Of a DNA stretch of 64,000 nucleotides, positions 63,101 to 64,000 are shown piece by piece. The DNA lies in assembly GCA_017461475.1 (NCBI GenBank), contig JAFTXX010000001.1:16555-80554 (forward strand), written 5' to 3'. Source of the stretch: Clostridia bacterium (GTDB lineage: Bacteria; Bacillota; Clostridia; Oscillospirales; CAG-272). Numbering within the stretch: position 1 is the first letter of the stretch; every line of letters starts with the position of its first letter. The notes under the pieces were generated by a model. The model ran no database searches and was not told the origin of the DNA. It saw only the letters and a program-made list of their open reading frames with translations. Made by a program: the position numbers and the translations under genes.

Positions 63101-63841
63101 ATGGACGGATATGTTCACTCGGTTGAAAGTTTCGGCACCGTAGACGGTCCGGGTATTCGCTTTGTGGTCTTTCTTTCGGGTTGCCCGATGCGCTGTAAGT
63201 ATTGCCACAATCCCGATACATGGGATTTGACAGGCGGTACAAAAACAAGCGTTGATGAGCTCATTTCACAGTATAAGCGCAATGAGCCGTTTTACAAAAA
63301 CGGCGGAATGACTGTCACAGGCGGCGAACCGCTTGTGCAGATAGACTTTCTCACCGAACTTTTTTGTGCGGCAAAAGCGTGCGGCATACACACATGCCTT
63401 GACACCTCGGGCGCAACATATCGCGCGGATCCCGAGTATATAAAGAAACTTGACACACTCATGCAGTACACCGACCTCGTTATGCTCGATATAAAGCATA
63501 TCGACACCGATGCACACCGAGAACTTTGCGGTATGGGAAACGAAGGTATACTTGCCTTTGCAAAATACCTCGACAGCAAAAATATTCCCACATGGATACG
63601 CCATGTCATAGTCACTGGTATAACCGACGGCGAAGAAGAGCTGATAAACTTAGGTGAGTTTATAGCCGGTCTTAAAAACGTCAAAGCACTTGATGTTTTG
63701 CCGTATCACACAATGGGCGTAGCAAAATATAAATCCCTCGGCATCGATTACCCGCTAACCGGCGTCGCCCCCACCCCCGCCGAGACCGCCAAAAAAGCAA
63801 AAGAAACAATTCTCAAAGCCATCCACAGTAAAAGAACATAA
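63101..63841 (+). CDS. pflA: Pyruvate formate-lyase activating enzyme
   Basis: Radical SAM enzyme of 246 residues that makes the glycyl radical on PFL. The cluster motif is CPMRCKYCHNPDTW (CxxxCxxC), with VTGGEPLVQ as SAM-binding block and LDTSGA, MLDIKH further on. It begins four bases after the glycyl-radical gene with no clear ribosome binding site, so reinitiation is likely. In this locus its substrate is the separate small chain. Confidence 0.95.
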   Translation: MDGYVHSVESFGTVDGPGIRFVVFLSGCPMRCKYCHNPDTWDLTGGTKTSVDELISQYKRNEPFYKNGGMTVTGGEPLVQIDFLTELFCAAKACGIHTCLDTSGATYRADPEYIKKLDTLMQYTDLVMLDIKHIDTDAHRELCGMGNEGILAFAKYLDSKNIPTWIRHVIVTGITDGEEELINLGEFIAGLKNVKALDVLPYHTMGVAKYKSLGIDYPLTGVAPTPAETAKKAKETILKAIHSKRT

Positions 63842-63865
63842 CAAAAACCACCGCGTCCGCTGATA

Positions 63866-64000
63866 TGCACCCCAAAAGTTAGACACTTTTGGAGGTGCAT
63901 ATTTTTTATTATGGGAAAGAAAGGACAAGAATATAAAAGATACTCGGCAGAATTCAAAATATCTGTTATAATGGATATGCGAGAACACCATTTGGGGCTC
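63866..64000 (+). mobile_element. Left end of an IS3-family insertion sequence (continues past window)
   Basis: Begins TGCACCCCAAAAGTTAGACA, an end sequence typical of IS3/IS150-group elements, and folds with ACTTTTGGAGGTGCA into a hairpin (63866-63899). The transposase orfA starts at 63911. The right end and target duplication lie outside the window. Confidence 0.75.
63911..64000 (+). CDS. IS3-family transposase OrfA, 3' end cut by window
   Basis: Only the first 30 residues are visible: MGKKGQEYKRYSAEFKISVI and on to REHHLGL. The basic start and Y-S-x-E-F-K pattern are those of the helix-turn-helix OrfA protein of IS3 elements. The ribosome binding site is unclear (GGAGGTGC lies 15-20 bases upstream). 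Confidence 0.75.
   Translation, partial: MGKKGQEYKRYSAEFKISVIMDMREHHLGL

Overview
The window looks like a chromosomal segment of a spore-forming, low- to mid-GC Clostridia bacterium, most likely a gut Oscillospiraceae/Ruminococcaceae-type organism. The evidence is the gpr-spoIIP sporulation/germination pair, a SigH-like sigma factor close to rlmB, the Firmicutes-type S10-spc-alpha operon with the KOW protein gene between map and infA, zinc-type S14 and L36, DUF4364 and DUF1846 proteins, type II pantothenate kinase and a pyruvate formate-lyase locus. Most genes have clear AGGAGG-type ribosome binding sites and sigma-A promoters (TTGACA, 16-18 nt, TATAAT). The species cannot be fixed from the sequence alone.

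Layout. 1-6.2 kb: 3' part of malQ, then rsmA, tRNA-Thr, an unknown gene, radC, tRNA-Gln, a hairpin-rich repeat cassette, and spoIIP-gpr on the minus strand. 6.4-13.5 kb: an orphan oligopeptide-binding lipoprotein, a DUF4364 protein, a SigH-like sigma factor, a tRNA-like remnant, a zinc-ribbon protein, rlmB and a large protein that looks like a catalytically degenerate P-type ATPase. 13.5-20.2 kb: an apparent operon with a B12-binding-type radical SAM protein and its DUF2344 partner, a CapA-like lipoprotein, a HAD phosphatase, a Sel1-repeat protein, a CYTH protein, a DUF2500 protein and a secreted unknown. 20.5-23.9 kb: polA and a membrane protein on the minus strand. 24-40 kb: the complete S10-spc-alpha ribosomal operon, rpsJ to rplQ, 32 genes, in the canonical order, preceded by a promoter and a leader of about 270 nt.

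40-64 kb is a more mobile, repeat-rich stretch. Genes there include DUF1846, an XRE regulator divergent from a polysaccharide deacetylase, an ABC exporter, hisS, a two-component system with an unusual repeat-bearing sensor, tRNA-Met and tRNA-Glu, a second hairpin cassette followed by a four-helix-bundle (S23-type) protein, cca, coaW, an ECF sigma factor with a membrane partner, an NhaC antiporter, a deoxyinosine glycosylase, a DMT exporter, an AlkD-like repair protein and the pfl locus. The window ends inside an IS3-type insertion sequence.

Three repeat families stand out. (i) Seven copies of a MITE-like element with about 14-bp terminal inverted repeats (TAAATTAATGTTTA) and exchangeable internal hairpins; six of them lie between 40 and 60 kb, and one abuts a truncated lipid-kinase gene. 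(ii) Two copies of a cassette of about 172 bp made of separate hairpins joined by TGAAA or TTTCA linkers, each placed right behind a tRNA and its terminator; hairpin stems differ between copies while linkers and architecture are kept. (iii) One 26-bp-arm inverted repeat after malQ.

The strongest biological observations are the split pyruvate formate-lyase (the glycyl-radical domain is a separate 80-residue gene overlapping the large chain by one base), the tRNA-associated hairpin cassette with its linked four-helix-bundle gene, and the degenerate P-type ATPase homologue.
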